A stretch of DNA of 64,000 bases from Cinclus cinclus (taxonomy: Eukaryota > Chordata > Aves > Passeriformes > Cinclidae): NCBI RefSeq assembly GCF_963662255.1, contig NC_085047.1, positions 107,502,181-107,566,180 on the forward strand, read 5' to 3'. Shown here in pieces: positions 10,700 to 24,178 of the stretch (position 1 is its first letter; every line of letters begins with the position of its first letter). The position numbers and the translations under genes were made by a program. The notes under the pieces are model-generated. The model saw only the letters and a list, made by a program, of their open reading frames with translations, had not been told where the DNA came from and searched no databases.

Positions 10700-13600
10700 C
10701 TAAAGGCACGAGAGAGTCCCTGACCTATCCATCATATCCCAGCCATGTGGACTCCCAGACTGAAACACCACCACAACACACAACTCCACAAATCACTCTT
10801 CCCCAAGACTTCCATCAATACTTCACTTTCCTGACTTTTCTGATCTCCCCTAGGTTTCACAGTGCAACTTATATGATCAATGTGGTGTACAGTTTAATTC
10901 TGTGGAGACTGTTGGACAAGCAGTAATACAACATTCATTAGGCAATTTCTGAAACATGAACACAAAGGCACGCATACATTTTTCCTTGGAAGGTACAGTT
11001 CCTTAGGAAAAGAATGAAAACCACAGGGTTTTTTGGAGGAAGGGGAACATCTTTGTGAAAAGGTAGTCCTAGAAAAGTCGATTTCCACTCTCTTGTTATA
11101 AGCCACAATTCTGATTTAGCACTTCCTGTGTGGAAGGTACATAATTGTAAAAATGAGCCACGAATAACTATACCTGCTCCTCAACCTATATTTATATTGT
11201 CCACTCCTTATGTCTCAGATGGGAACGGGGCAATGAATGATTTATTACCTCAGCTTTTGTCACTTTTTACTTCTCTCTCGCACGTGAAAAACACCAACAG
11301 ATTTCTGAACTGCTCAGTCTGCTTCCCTGCATAGAAGCTACAACCCACACTAACTTTCACAAATTAAACAAGGTACATACAATCCAGTGACATGCATAAT
11401 GAATGACTGTATTCCCCAAACCAGATTACAAGGAATTTTTAAATTTCTCTATGAATAACAATACAACAAAAAGTATTAAAAGAGTTGTGGAAAAAACATG
11501 CCCCACACAGAAGTCAGTCATGTCAACTACATTTGTTAAAGTGTAGTTCTCAACATTAATTTGGTATCCAGCAAGTAATTTCACTTTAAATGCTTTTCAA
11601 AAGCACTAAATATTTTTCTGAAATATGTCTTTGTGATCATAAGATTTTACTTAAACTTCAGTGACATTAATCTTCCCTTAAAGACTTAACACAAACTAAA
11701 ATTGAAAATTGAAAATTTTGATTAAAATTTTTTGCTATCATTATATGGCAATAAGATTGAGTGCAATAAGATATTAGCCTGATTTAATTCTTTCAATTAG
11801 TTTTCAAAAGATAGAGGCTAGAGACACATCTGAATGTTGTTCCTATACAATCATAAATCAAGTGAATTGGTATTTAAGATTCACGTTCCATTCTTTCCAA
11901 ATTCTGCACCTCCACAATCTTAGAGAAACAATTATCTTTTATTACTTGCACTAACAAATTAAAACTTCAGCAAAATTGCTCACTTTTCTAGTTATGTACC
12001 AGATCAAACAATTGTTTTTATTTTGTGATTACCTATTGACTCTAACTTATTTCTATTAATCTTCTTCCCTCTTTACTTCAATGTATTTTTGGCAATTGCA
12101 AACCTGCCCAATTGTAAGATGAATAAATTGCAATAAATAATGTCAATCTATAAGCCTTCCAAGCTTTGTTATAAAGTACAGTATTTTTTTACTTCTTGAA
12201 TGAGAAAACAAGCAGCTTTATGATTTATTAGAAAATGGTAGGGAAGGAAGAGCCTACTTAATTTTCAGAAAAATATACTTCTATAGATGGATTTATACTT
12301 ATGCTTTAGTTTTAAATATTAACACAGTCTTCCCTTGCAAAGAGACTTTTGCCAGTGATTGCCAATGAGAAAAGATTCCCTTGTTCTCCTCTGCTTTCTC
12401 AGTCTGAACTTCAGAGGTTTCCTCTGCCTTAAACATGCTGAATTACCAGCTAGGTCATTTCTTCTCAAAGACTAAGATTTGGTCAAGAGTATAGAAGACA
12501 GGAGCAGCCAAGCAGGAGCTCTAATGAGGAAAAAACATTCTATGGAGAATAAACAAAAAATAAGCAAATTAAACGGTTACAATTTATTACATTCATAAGC
12601 AGTGTTTACAGCAACTAAGCCTTACATTTTTACAAGCCAAGATACTTTATTGACCATTCAGTAATTCCATAATTAGCTACTTTAAATTATATTTCAGATT
12701 AGCTCTGTTTTGTTATTCAACTTATATAGAGAACCCTTTACAGCTGATGCAAAACACCATACATAACCTTCTTCTAAAGTCATCACTGGAGACAAAACAA
12801 AATATTAACTTATTACTTGATATTGCAAGATGGAGTTAGCAGATCTGAAACGTTAGCTTTTCCTTTGGAGTGATTGGCTAAGCTCTATTTTAAGGGTTGC
12901 CTGGCTATGGAAAAACAAGGGAGTGCTGAATTATCAGCTACCTTGTATCCTCCTTTAATTCAGATAACTAACTTACGTCTGAGAGGTGCAAATTATTAGG
13001 AAAACCCCTGTATTCTTGTATGGAGTCATTATCTAGTGAAGAACTGATGCAGACCAGGATTCTGTAAAACCCAAAGAAATGTAGAACGAAGAGGTGAAAA
13101 TGCAACAAGACCAAATTGAAGCCTTGGGCATCTCCATGATGAGAATGAGCATTGATCTGTGATGTGCATCGTTTACTGTGTGGTTTAAAGGTCAGTAACT
13201 ATGAGAGCTTGGAAGTACATACCTTAATATGGTGTTTGATTCATTTTGTATGCGTCCATATTTTAAGGCACAGTGTCTCAACTGCGAGAGCAATTTCTAA
13301 AGAAATACCATTGATGATTTAATAGATGCACTTTCAATTTTTATTAGGTAAGAAAGCAGCTTTTTCTTTCAAGAAAGATGCTGTATGACTACAACTAATT
13401 TACAATAATAGGTTTTGATGGGTTATCATCTTGCTTGTTTGCTGCTCTACTCCTATAAACACTTCAGCTACAAATGTCAATTTTCTTAAGGTATCATTTG
13501 CTGTAATCTGGCATACTTCTTCAGATAGCATTACAAGAACATTTCTTTAATCATACAACATTGCCTGAAGTACAGATTTTTTGTTAGGTTTTGTTACAGC

Positions 13601-14130
13601 ATAGAGCTGTATAGTGTTTTAGCTGGCTGTTTATAGATTTTCTGACTTCCATCTCTTTATATTGTAATTTAACACCCCAATGCCAAGATTCCCAAACTCC
13701 ACTCAGCTTCATTGCTCAGTATTTATTTTCTGCTTCAGTTTCATGTTATTATTTTCATTAGAATCATTTCCCTAATCCTGTCCTTCCTAGCTTGTGAAGC
13801 AAGCTTCTGTTTTCTATTCCTGCTCTCTGCATTTCCCAAACCATTATGATGTCAAGAGTAGTCCTGAAAATTGAGTTTTTCTTTAGTTATGTGTTCTGCA
13901 GTGGGGATTTTTTTCTCCACTACTAGGCAAAGATTTTCTTATTAGTGCCAGTCCTGTGGTTTATGGGTGCAAATTATTGTGAAATGCCGATGCGTTCCAA
14001 AGTGTCATTCCTGTTGGTTTTGTACTGGAGTTATTCCTTCTCCCAGTCTGCACAATCAGTACAACCTGAGTAAGTGTGCTGAGAGCAGAAAGCAGTGTGT
14101 GTAGTCACATCTTTGCACAGCACTCCTGTG
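10700..14130. other. AT-rich noncoding DNA, nothing firmly recognised
   Basis: Chance-like frames at 10681-10926 plus, 10894-11106 minus and 11128-11334 plus are mutually overlapping or unsupported. Around 12,560-12,730 there is high-complexity AT-rich sequence with ATTAG/TAAT cores that could be a conserved noncoding element, untested. No repeat family recognised. Confidence 0.45.
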
Positions 14131-14288
14131 ACACAGAACCACAGAGTGTCTGAGCCTGGGAGGCACCTCTGGACATTGTCCAGTCCAATCTGCTACTCCA
14201 AGCACAATGCTCGGGGCCATGGGTGTTGAATATCTCAAAAGATGGAGACTTGACAAAGCCTTGGAGCAACCTGTGCCTGACTTTGACT
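14131..14288 (-). mobile_element. CR1 LINE 3' fragment
   Basis: The plus strand reads the complement of a CR1 3' end: AGAACCACAGAGTGTC, then GGAGGCACCTCTGGACATTG, GTCCAATCTGCT, and later GATGGAGACTTGACAAAGCC and GGAGCAACCTGTGCCTGACT. The 'cacctctgga' variant marks a different CR1 subtype from the 'gaccttaaag' type at 27.2 and 31.6 kb. It is about 160 bp, 5' truncated, with small deletions. A 66-codon frame over it is an artefact of the repeat. Confidence 0.8.
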
Positions 14289-17200
14289 ACTTGAACACTA
14301 AAAATGTTCTTTCTTACTTTAATGTGGAATTGTGCCTATCATTCTCCTGCTGGGCCTTATTATCTGGCTCTGTTGTTTATATTCCCTCCCTCATAAGGTG
14401 TTTATGCATGTGGATATAACCAAAAAAAATATTAGGATACATTTCTAAAAAAATTAATATTTTTCTTTCAAAAACATTGAGACAAAACTTATATTTTTCT
14501 ACATTTCTCAAAAACAAAATTGAGATGTTCATCAGGTAAATTCTTACACTAAGTGACACTTCCAAAACAATAGTTTTGTATCTGTAGTTTTAAAAGCAGC
14601 TTTTATCATTCGGTTTTGATCTATTCTTGGTAGAACTAAAATCAAATAATTATAAATCTGTCTCTCATCTGGTGCAAATTAACAAAATTTCATGGGAATG
14701 AATATAAATGCAAACAGGCAATCAAACAATAACTTGGAATCTGGCTATTAAGTTTGATTAAAACTGCTCTGTTCAGCAGTTCATCACCCAGCCAATTATC
14801 AGAAAAAATAATTACTTCCTGAAAATCATATTGGAGATGCATTGAAATACAATATAAAAATTGTCAGAATTATTTAATCTTCCTTCTGCAGTATGCGCCA
14901 CTTGAATTATTATCTATTTTTAAATCCATTCTTGCCACTTCACAGAATTTTCATTTCTCACGTCTAAAGGAATCCTAGGATTTTGGTGCTTCTGATGCAA
15001 ACCTGGTCTTTAAAAAAACAGTAGCTTCAGTTTGGACAGCCCATACTTTAGTTTTTAAAAGGCAAACAGAAGGCAAAATTTCCTGTCCATCATATCCAGC
15101 CATTCAAGCAAGCAATATAACAAGCCAGAACAACAAATCCACAGTGGAGTAAAAATCTACTTAACTAATTTGTGACCAGATTTTAATACTTTTACCCATG
15201 TGCTATCATTATCCCCATCAGTACTTATATGAAAATTAAAATCACTATTTATAATAACAATATAATTAAACATTTTTAAGGCTTTGGGTTGCATAATAAA
15301 TGCAAGAAATTCTACAAATATAGCCTTGTCATCTCCTTAAAGGTGTTACTGCTACATTTAAAGTGTGAAGGCATAATGTATAGATTAAGAGCAACCTAAT
15401 TTTCCCATGAGCTCAGAACAGACCACAGTTGCAGTACAGATGGTTGACATCTTTTCAGATCCATCTGAACACTGAGTTTTCTAAAGATTAAAAGGGGCGA
15501 AGAAACAAGTTTGTTTATATTTTCTACTGTCTATACAGTAATTAAATCAGATATTTTAGCAATAATAAAAAACACAAGTCATTAAATTAAAGAAATTCTT
15601 ATTCATCAAGAATGTAAATTTCTTTTTAATTTCCTGACCTTGTAGTGTAAGAGGATGATTAACATATCATAATCTCATGGAAATGATAGATTAAATACAC
15701 AATTACAAACACCCTGCACAGCAAAAGATTATATAGTAAACATACTGAGTATTCTGAAAGTAGTAAGCTGACTTTTTAAATATAGAAAGAAAAAGAAGGT
15801 ATAAAATTTTGGGTTACAAAGCTCCTGGGGAAAAAATAAAATAAAATGTATGCATCTCATAAACAAAACTATTTCCTGACATAAAACGTCTGCCTGGTAA
15901 AAGTTACACCAGTCTTCAACTACATTGAAACATACAATTACTTCTTTTAATGTTAAAGATGTTTTCAACCACCTTGTTTTATTTATAGAGGTGTGTGAGC
16001 CTGAGGTTAACACATCCTGCCATCATATTTATTATATTTCCAATTGAGTTTGAGGTACCAGTGTATGGTTAAAATAAATAGAAAAATAAGCTTTACAGCA
16101 TATGCAAATATGCACAGAAATCCCACCAAATTAATCCAGTGAGGGGTGAAGGCAGATGTACATGCAAGTGCATATTTTAATATAGATCATAAATATAAAA
16201 TATGCATATTATATATCCTCCCACTCACATCCCTGTGAGACATTATCATTTATTCTAATGACTATTTCAGGAGAAAAGACTAGCATTAAAATACCCTTTC
16301 TCCTATTTTTTGATCTTATATGAAGAGTCTTGCACTTGAGGTCCAATGTCTGTCCTTTAAACTTGTCTATTAAATGAGCTTAATTCATAAGAGAAACAAA
16401 ATATACTTTACACCAAAGGTGTGCAGGATGACTTTTTAACTCAATGGCATATTACTGGGACTCTTATAAAGGAGTCTCTTACTACTTAAAAGTAGTGATC
16501 CAGCTGTAAAAGTCATGTCCTTGCTTGGTATTAGGAACTGTCAATGGGAAACAGGATGAGAGCAAGGTCTACTGTGTAGCTCAGTAAAATCTAAAAGTTA
16601 CTTTGCCATGGTGCTTTTTGGGTTCTTTTTGGTGATATAGTACACTTGTTCCTTCCTGTTTTATATTTAGAATGAAAAGTCCATTTTGAGTATTTTAATA
16701 TTGATCAGAACTCAGACCAGTAGTGACCTGGCTCACAAGTTTCTTGTGTTAATACTACACAGAGATATATCACAATTGCAAAATCCTATGGATGGAAATG
16801 CGTATTAAGGCATCAGAATTGAGACTAGACTAGACTGAGACTAGTTACTTGAATAATTGTAGCATAACTTTTAAGTTTTCAGAAGTATTCAGTATTATTT
16901 TGAAAGATTTTTGAAAGTATAGGTTTGACCAAGAAATCCTTTTAAAATTAACCAGTTAGATTGTGAGAGGAAGAACAAACAGATTAAAAGCAAAGAAAGA
17001 AACTATTTGTAAGTCTGTTACTGAGAATACAAGGAAAATAAAAGGTTATGAAACAGATAAGCACTGAACATCCAACTGGAATATAAATGAACTCTTAGCT
17101 CTCCATTGTGTGCAGTCCTCTTCTATTCCCCCTGCACACTGCACTGCTTACTCAGTGTTTTGTTTGCACTGATTCCTGTGAGCCAAATATACTACAAATA

Positions 17201-17581
17201 ACCTTAACCTTTCTCAGCACAATCGATACATATCTCTTGTTAAATTATGCCTTAAAGGAAATTTAGAGTATCGCTGTTGTACATCGTTAATATACACAGA
17301 GGTTTCCCTTCTTGCTTTGATCAATGAAACAAATAGTGTAAAGAAAGTGAAGAAAATCTGTAACTACAAAAGTTTACTAAAAAAAGTCAGTTATTTTCTG
17401 CACACAGTCAATGTACTTGCATGCTAGGTGAATGATAAACAGAGCAGCCAGCAGAAAGTATAAAATGGGTCCTGGGGCCTATTACAGAAAATATTAAATT
17501 ATCCAGTCATAATAATTAGAGCTTGGATGAAATTAATATTGGCTATTATTTTTCACAGGTGCAAGCAAGATTGTATCTGTT
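14289..17581. other. AT-rich noncoding DNA, nothing recognised
   Basis: Unique-looking AT-rich sequence. The 94-codon minus-strand frame at 15729-16013 lacks any domain. A small imperfect GACTAGACTA-type run is at about 16,820-16,850. TAAT-rich stretches (for example 15,220-15,310) could be conserved noncoding DNA, untested. Confidence 0.45.
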
Positions 17582-17910
17582 AAAAGTCATCCCTTCCACC
17601 TGATCTCCCCATAGCAGCAAGTCCAGGCTCATGGGAACCACACCTTCAGGCTGTCAGCTGATCTCTTCCCACATCCTCATCTTCACTGAGGCACTACCTG
17701 GGATGAGCCAGGAGCTGCATCTCTGCAGAGGAGAACATCTGTCCCAGCAGATACCCAACCTCAGAGTCCACACCCTCAAAGTTCTGTGTTCTGAGGGTAG
17801 CAAAGTCCTGAAAGGAGCATGACAGGAAGAGGTAGAACAAGGACTCACATTAATTACTGTTTGGGGCAGGGGGATTTCTGATTTTGTCCACTTAAATGAA
17901 ATTAAGTGGA
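17582..17910. other. Unidentified GC-richer block next to a CR1
   Basis: About 330 bp of clearly higher GC (near 50%) abuts the CR1 fragment at 17,911. Overlapping 63- and 86-codon frames on opposite strands lie here without recognisable domains. It may be a more diverged upstream piece of the same LINE insertion or an older, unidentified repeat. I cannot align it to the CR1 sequence I know. Confidence 0.35.
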
Positions 17911-18292
17911 ACACCTGGAGAAGAGAAGGCTCTGGAGAAACCTCGTAGCAGTCTTACAGTACATAAAGGGACATGTAAGAGAGATGGAGCTCTCTCTTGC
18001 AGAGGGGAACTTTTTATAAGGCCATGTAGTGATAGGAACAAGGGATAATGGCTTTAAACTGAAGGAGATTAGGGTTAGATTGGGAATAAGTTCTTGACTG
18101 AGAGACTGGAGACACAGTGGCACAGGCTGGTGAGAGAAGCTGTGGCTGCCCCACTCATGGAATTGTTGAAGGCAAGGTTGGATGGAGATCTGTGCAACCT
18201 GGTTTAGTGGAACACATCTCCATGGCAGGGGGTTGGATTTAGATCACCCGGAGGGTCCCTCCAACCCATCTCATGATTCTGTAAAACTATGC
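17911..18292 (+). mobile_element. CR1 LINE 3' end, plus orientation
   Basis: About 380 bp of CR1 3' region in sense orientation. Recognisable landmarks in order are CTGGAGAAGAGAAGGCTCTG, ACAGTACATAAAGGGACATG, GGCCATGTAGTGATAGGAAC, ATAATGGCTTTAAACTGAAG, AGAGAAGCTGTGGCTGCCCC, CAACCTGGTTTAGTGGAAC, CATGGCAGGGGGTTGGA and a final CATGATTCTGT. The tail octamer is degraded. The copy is 5' truncated, as is usual for CR1, and encodes nothing intact. Confidence 0.9.
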
Positions 18293-21200
18293 AGAAATAG
18301 AAATGGGTCTTCTTAGAAAACTGTGGCATTTCAAATTTTCCTTTTATCTTAGGCCAAGAAAAAATATTGACATTCATAAACAAAGAACTAATTTTCACAA
18401 CTTAATTATGTGATTTTTTTTTTTTTATATGTCAGCAATTAGGAAGATTTTGCTTGCTTGGAAATTCAAACTACTGCAGGGTTTTGAGTTGTTTTGTTTG
18501 TTTTAGAAAGGAGAAAGAAAAATTAAATCCAAGACACGCGAGGATTAAATCATATTTCCTTAGAGTGCCACGATTCCTCACGAGAGCTTTATGTCACATT
18601 CTTACCTTTGTTCTCCTGTGGACAAATTATATTTCATATAATGTGCTCTCTAGCTTACAGTGAAAAAGCTAATACAACATGAATAATGTAAAAGCTAAAG
18701 GTTCCTCATTCCCCAAACTAAAGAAATCATTCCCAGCAAAGAATAAGGGGTGCATCTGCACATACAAACTGGAGGGGGGGAAGAAATGTAGATGAAAACC
18801 TAAACTAAATTTTCAGGAAAATTGAAGTTTTCTATAAGAAATTATTGATTTTTCAAAGATCCACATTTTTCAGAGGAAAAAATCTCAACATAATATGACA
18901 GACTTGATAAATCTGACACTAAAAACCCAACACTCAGAAGCGTAATTCTCAAGAGACTTGTAATCTTAATTGTTTCAGTAGAGACAGGCAGATAATGCAC
19001 ATATTTCCCTCTGCAGCTCAAGCTACTCATTTGCCTTCCTTCTGTTTTGAGACTATTCAGAATATACATGATCCTTCAACTCAAAAATCTCACATTTCCC
19101 AAAAGCAGGGGAAAAAAAAAAACCCACAAATCCACACAACCGAAAAAAGCATGACTTTTTTCAAGGCATACATGTTTTGAATGCTTACTGACTGTTGAAG
19201 TCATACAGGCAATTAAAATAACCTTGCAAAAATCTCTTTTCCTTGCTACATTTTATGTACCAGACACTCCATTTTGTTTGCAGCAGTCAGAGGTTTCATA
19301 CTTGCAACCAGACTTTTACATAGATTTCCTTAAAAGAGACGATGAGACACTAAACATAAGATAACTCGATTACTTTTTAAATCTAGATGTATGTTCATAT
19401 GTTTATACTGAAGAATTCAGAAGGCGATGTGGGTACATAGAAAAACCTGTAAAATGGCCTCTACACCAAACCAATGCCCATGGACAAAGGCATGTTTTAT
19501 GTAAGAGGCTATATAATCCCTAAATTATATTAAATATAGGAAAAATGCCTATCAGATTTACAGTCACCTCTCAAGTTATCTGCCACAAACCACCTTTTCT
19601 GATACACACTCCACATGTCCCTCAGATGTCAGTGAAAATAGTGCTACAGTTGTCAACTAGCAGACCCAAAATATAAGAATTAAAAGAATTAACTTTGCTT
19701 CCACAAATGCAATACCTCTTGAGCAGATACAATTTTGATAAATAATTTAAATACATAGTCACATCATTTGACATGAAATTATTCAGCATTTAATTTTTAC
19801 CCAAAACATTTAATGAGTGAGCTCATGCCTTATTTGCTATGCACTATTGAACTGTGAATTGGGAAAGAATTACCAGGTCCCACGATGAGCTGTTTGGAGC
19901 ATGCATCACAGTAGTGTAAGAGTGCTTACCAATTCTAATTATTTTCCACAGACCTGCATTGAGACAAGGATCTTTTATTATCTCCATTACACAGAAAGAG
20001 AGTTAAGACAAACAGTGTATAAGGTCAAAGTATTTGCTAATTTTGGATACCCTTTTGAGATGCATAGGACATAATTATTTGGTATTATATAACACTCCCC
20101 TCTCCCAGATCAGGGTTCTCATTAATAAATTTAGGTAAAGGACTCAAGGACTGAGCTAAAAGCCATGAGGATTAGCTCTTCCTCTTACCTCATCCTATTT
20201 TCATTAGTCAAAATTGCTAAGACTTCTCTGCCCAGCTACCACTGTGAAAACTACCACAACCTTTCCCTTGTGAGCTGCTCTTGCTCTAGGTTTCTGATGT
20301 CCCTTCTCCAGCCTGTTCCATTCACACCTTGTCATTAATACACTTCTGAGTTCCTGTCTTGTCATTTCCTAATGTGATTCTCTTTCCTCTGTCCTACCTT
20401 TCTCTCATCAATGCAATTTTTATTGTTTTTCCTGCATTTCCAGTCCATTATAACACTCATCTGCCTTTTCCCTGCAGGACTGATCCTAGTCTTTTATCAT
20501 TTGCCCCTAAACTCTCTGTAAATCTGTGCACTAATCCAAGTTTTCACAGGTACAGATGTTACTATGAAATATATTAAATATTGCACACAGGAATTGACAG
20601 TTGCTATCTTCATTACATTTGAGCTCAAGAAAACCAAGTGATGGTCACATGGGGTACCACGTGCTAAAGAGATTGGATATCTGCAAACTTAGAAGACTAA
20701 TGTCTTCATTAGAAAAAATAGTGGCTTGTTTAATGTACTTATATTTCTCAAAGCAACAAGAGAAAGCCTACCTATAAAAGCATCATCAGTATTTGTAAAT
20801 GCCTTTACAAGTTTTATGGGAAAGATATCTAGATGTGCAAATAATCTCATTTGTAAACATATTGAGGCAATCAGGAGCTATGCATTCTTTGCTGGCTAGC
20901 AAAGAAGTAATAAAACAAAGATAAGTATACTTTCAAAGCAAATATTCCCACAGCTAAGGACAAACTGTGAGTTACAACAGCATAATCAACTATTAGAGAA
21001 AGCTTTACATCAAATTCAAAGCCTTCAGAGCTGAATTTTTTTATAAGTATTTTCAAGTAAAAACTTCTATTAGTCTATGACATATCTTAGATGACTCTAC
21101 ACCACAAACCTAATAGAAAATGAAGGCAAATGGCCTGGAATAAATCCCAGTTTGACTACCACCATCACAGTGAAAGCCAAGGCCATAGCAAACAATCCCT

Positions 21201-24178
21201 GAGGCAAACACTCCAAACCATGAAGCATAAGTTCATCAGCCTGTTCTAATTCCAGTCAGTAGTTAAGATATTTTTTCTGTAGTAATGACAAAATAACCCA
21301 GGGTATTCCGCTGGACGCCAAGTCCACATTTCTAGTATTTCCAGAGCAGCAAAGCACTGAATAAAACTGCATTTATTCCTTCTAATGTACTATTCTAAGG
21401 ACTCCACCAACTTTGAAAATCATTCCCTGCCGTTGAGACTACTGGACCCAAACCACAAAGGGTGACAAGATCTGACTTTCGTATTCCATGCTGGCATTAC
21501 TGCAGTAATATAGGTATAACTCCAAAGCTCCTGCAGACACCTATACAAAGTTTTTTTCTTTATGAAGACAAACTAATAATTTAGGCTAAATCTACCTTTT
21601 ATAGTCTACTCCTTCATATGATTGTATTATTCTGCTTTCTCTAGCCATAACAGTAATACAATCCTTATTACTAGGAAAGTAAAAAACAGATAAAAACCAA
21701 TATGTAATTTACAAGTAGGAAGTGTAAAGTAACACGAGCTCTTTACCTGACTTCAGGGAATAGCTCAAAACCATTTTCAAAGGTTTGACAATGACTTATC
21801 AGAATCCTCACTTTTAAAACAAGCAGTCCTAAAGTAGTCTGAATGAGAAAATCCTATTCTTACATTTCCCTTCATATTCCTGTACCAAGGAAACTTCATG
21901 ACACATGATTTTGGAATTAGGTAGTTGATGAAACACTCAACCTGCCTGTACATGATTACTGCGGATGACCTCCAACAAAAAACAATCCAAACCCCAACAA
22001 TAAAGACCCAGAAGCACTGGTGCTGCAGCAATTCTGTCATCATGGTCTGGCTTGAGTCACACCAGAGATGAGATTATTCATTGGTTTACAATAATATGGG
22101 ATAAAAATAAAAACTAAGGGTCAAATTTAGATCCTATTTTCAACACTGTAAATATCTACTAGACTGAGGAAGAGCAAAACAGAGGTAAAAATGTTACCTT
22201 GTAGACTGCAAAAGTGCTCCTGTGAACCAATGAAAAGTTATTTATACTTTTGACAACACTCCCCTCTATTTCAGCAGTCTTTGTACATATTCCTCAATTT
22301 GTGATTCTAAAATTAATCACACTTGAGGAATATTTTGTGCATTAATTAAGATCAGAATAGTTATTTTACAATATTGACTATTAGAATAAAGGTGACATAA
22401 TGAGTCTGAATTGCTAAGGACTGTTTAAACAGAGCTGTTGAAAAGCCCTCCTCTCCTATTCTCCTCTCAGCTGCAACATATGAGCAGATGTCTAATTTAC
22501 TGCTATGATTAAGTTTTTCCTTCTGTGCTGGAAATATTTTTTACTAGAAATATATATATAGAAAGGAAAATTAATAAATGTACTATATTTTCCCCCTCTA
22601 AAAATACTGTCTTATATTTAAATAAACAGTCTGAAATGCAAAATTTTAGTGGGAAGTCTGTATTCAGCACTATAAAAAATCAGGTCAACCCTTTCAACAG
22701 CCTATACTTTTGTTAAGCTTTGCATATTTTAAACTGTTCACTTTGATTTCATTAGTGGGGTGAATACTGAAAATCCAGAAAACCTAAACCATTCAATTTT
22801 TGACAATTTTCCCCATCACTCTTAAACAAAAATAACCCAATATAGGCAACAGACAATGAGTTTTGTTAAACATACTCAATGTTTTTGCACACTAATAGAC
22901 AAGTTATTCAGAGAGAAGAGGGAAATATCAGTTTGTTGTCCACTGAGGATGCTTTATACCATGTTATGAATTGAGAGTTCTCATTTTCCAAAGCTGCTGT
23001 GCTTTTCAATGTAAATGCAATAATGGAAGAAACACCTCATGACTGCAGATTAATTACATTACAAGAGTGAGAATAACTACTACTGTTCTAACAAATGAAT
23101 TTGGTGACTTTGGCACAATTTATATAATGATAAATATAAGCAGCTGGTGCAGGTGTTCTCAGACAGTAGAACATACCTCTTTACTATTTCAATTTTACTA
23201 AATTTTCTCCATAATGTCTTGCATAGTCGCATGCAGTGAGAAGATATGAGTAAGACTGCATGTTCTCAAGGAGGCAGCTGATGTGAAAAGTAACTTGTAA
23301 GTATCAGAAAATTATGGAAATTTTCCACTGAAACATTTATTACTACTATTATTATTATTGAAATTGAGAGATTATAAGGCTTTGATGTGACAAGAATAAA
23401 AGATATACCTTTGCAAATGTAAGCATTGATTATGTAAATGAGAAGGAGTAAAGTGTAAAAGCAAATTCCTATGCTAAGAAATAACAATGTTGATACTGTT
23501 TAAATACCAGTGGCTCAAGACTGCTACTTTTTGCTCTATTAAATACAGCCATATTCTGGGGATCAATTTATGCACATGGGGAAAATAAAACTGGAAAAAA
23601 GAACACAAATTCAAAACCCCTAAAATTATTTATAACTGAATTTTTAAAGTGCTTCACTTATTGTTGCATGTAGTTTTGAAGCAGAGTTGATTAATTTTTG
23701 ATATCCTTACTACATTAGAAAGAGTAACAGGGATCTATAAATCAGTGCCTGACAAAGAAAAATTACTAATTCTATCTTTTTCCTAGCCTTCTCATAGCAG
23801 AACTCTCCACTGCATGCACATGAAAAGAATGCACAAGCCCAGTGATTGTCAAGATAATACATTTACATATAGTCATACTATAGTCATATTACAAATAGTC
23901 ATACTTTATCACAGGCTAATTCAGAGGCTAACTTTAATATTCCATTCAATAAAGCAGTTATATTTTTTTTCAGTTGTTAGAAGTGCCAGATAAATTATGT
24001 GCCTAGGCCTACACACAGCAGAAATTAAAAAGAAACAAACAGTTTTTTAGTGCATTCTCAGTAGATTCCTTTCTATTTACTACAAGGAATACAACTTCAT
24101 TTTTATCTGTTTCAGACTACTTCATGATGGAAGCACTACTCTACTTTTATATCCCCACACAGCAGAATTCATATATCT
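18293..24178. other. AT-rich noncoding DNA, simple runs only
   Basis: No gene or repeat family recognised. It contains a T13 run (18,414-18,426), a G7 run near 18,773, an A11 run near 19,110, a short (AT)n at 22,549-22,560, an (ATT)n at 23,343-23,359 and three ATAGTCATA copies (23,869; 23,880; 23,895). Frames of 60-88 codons have no domain support. Confidence 0.5.
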
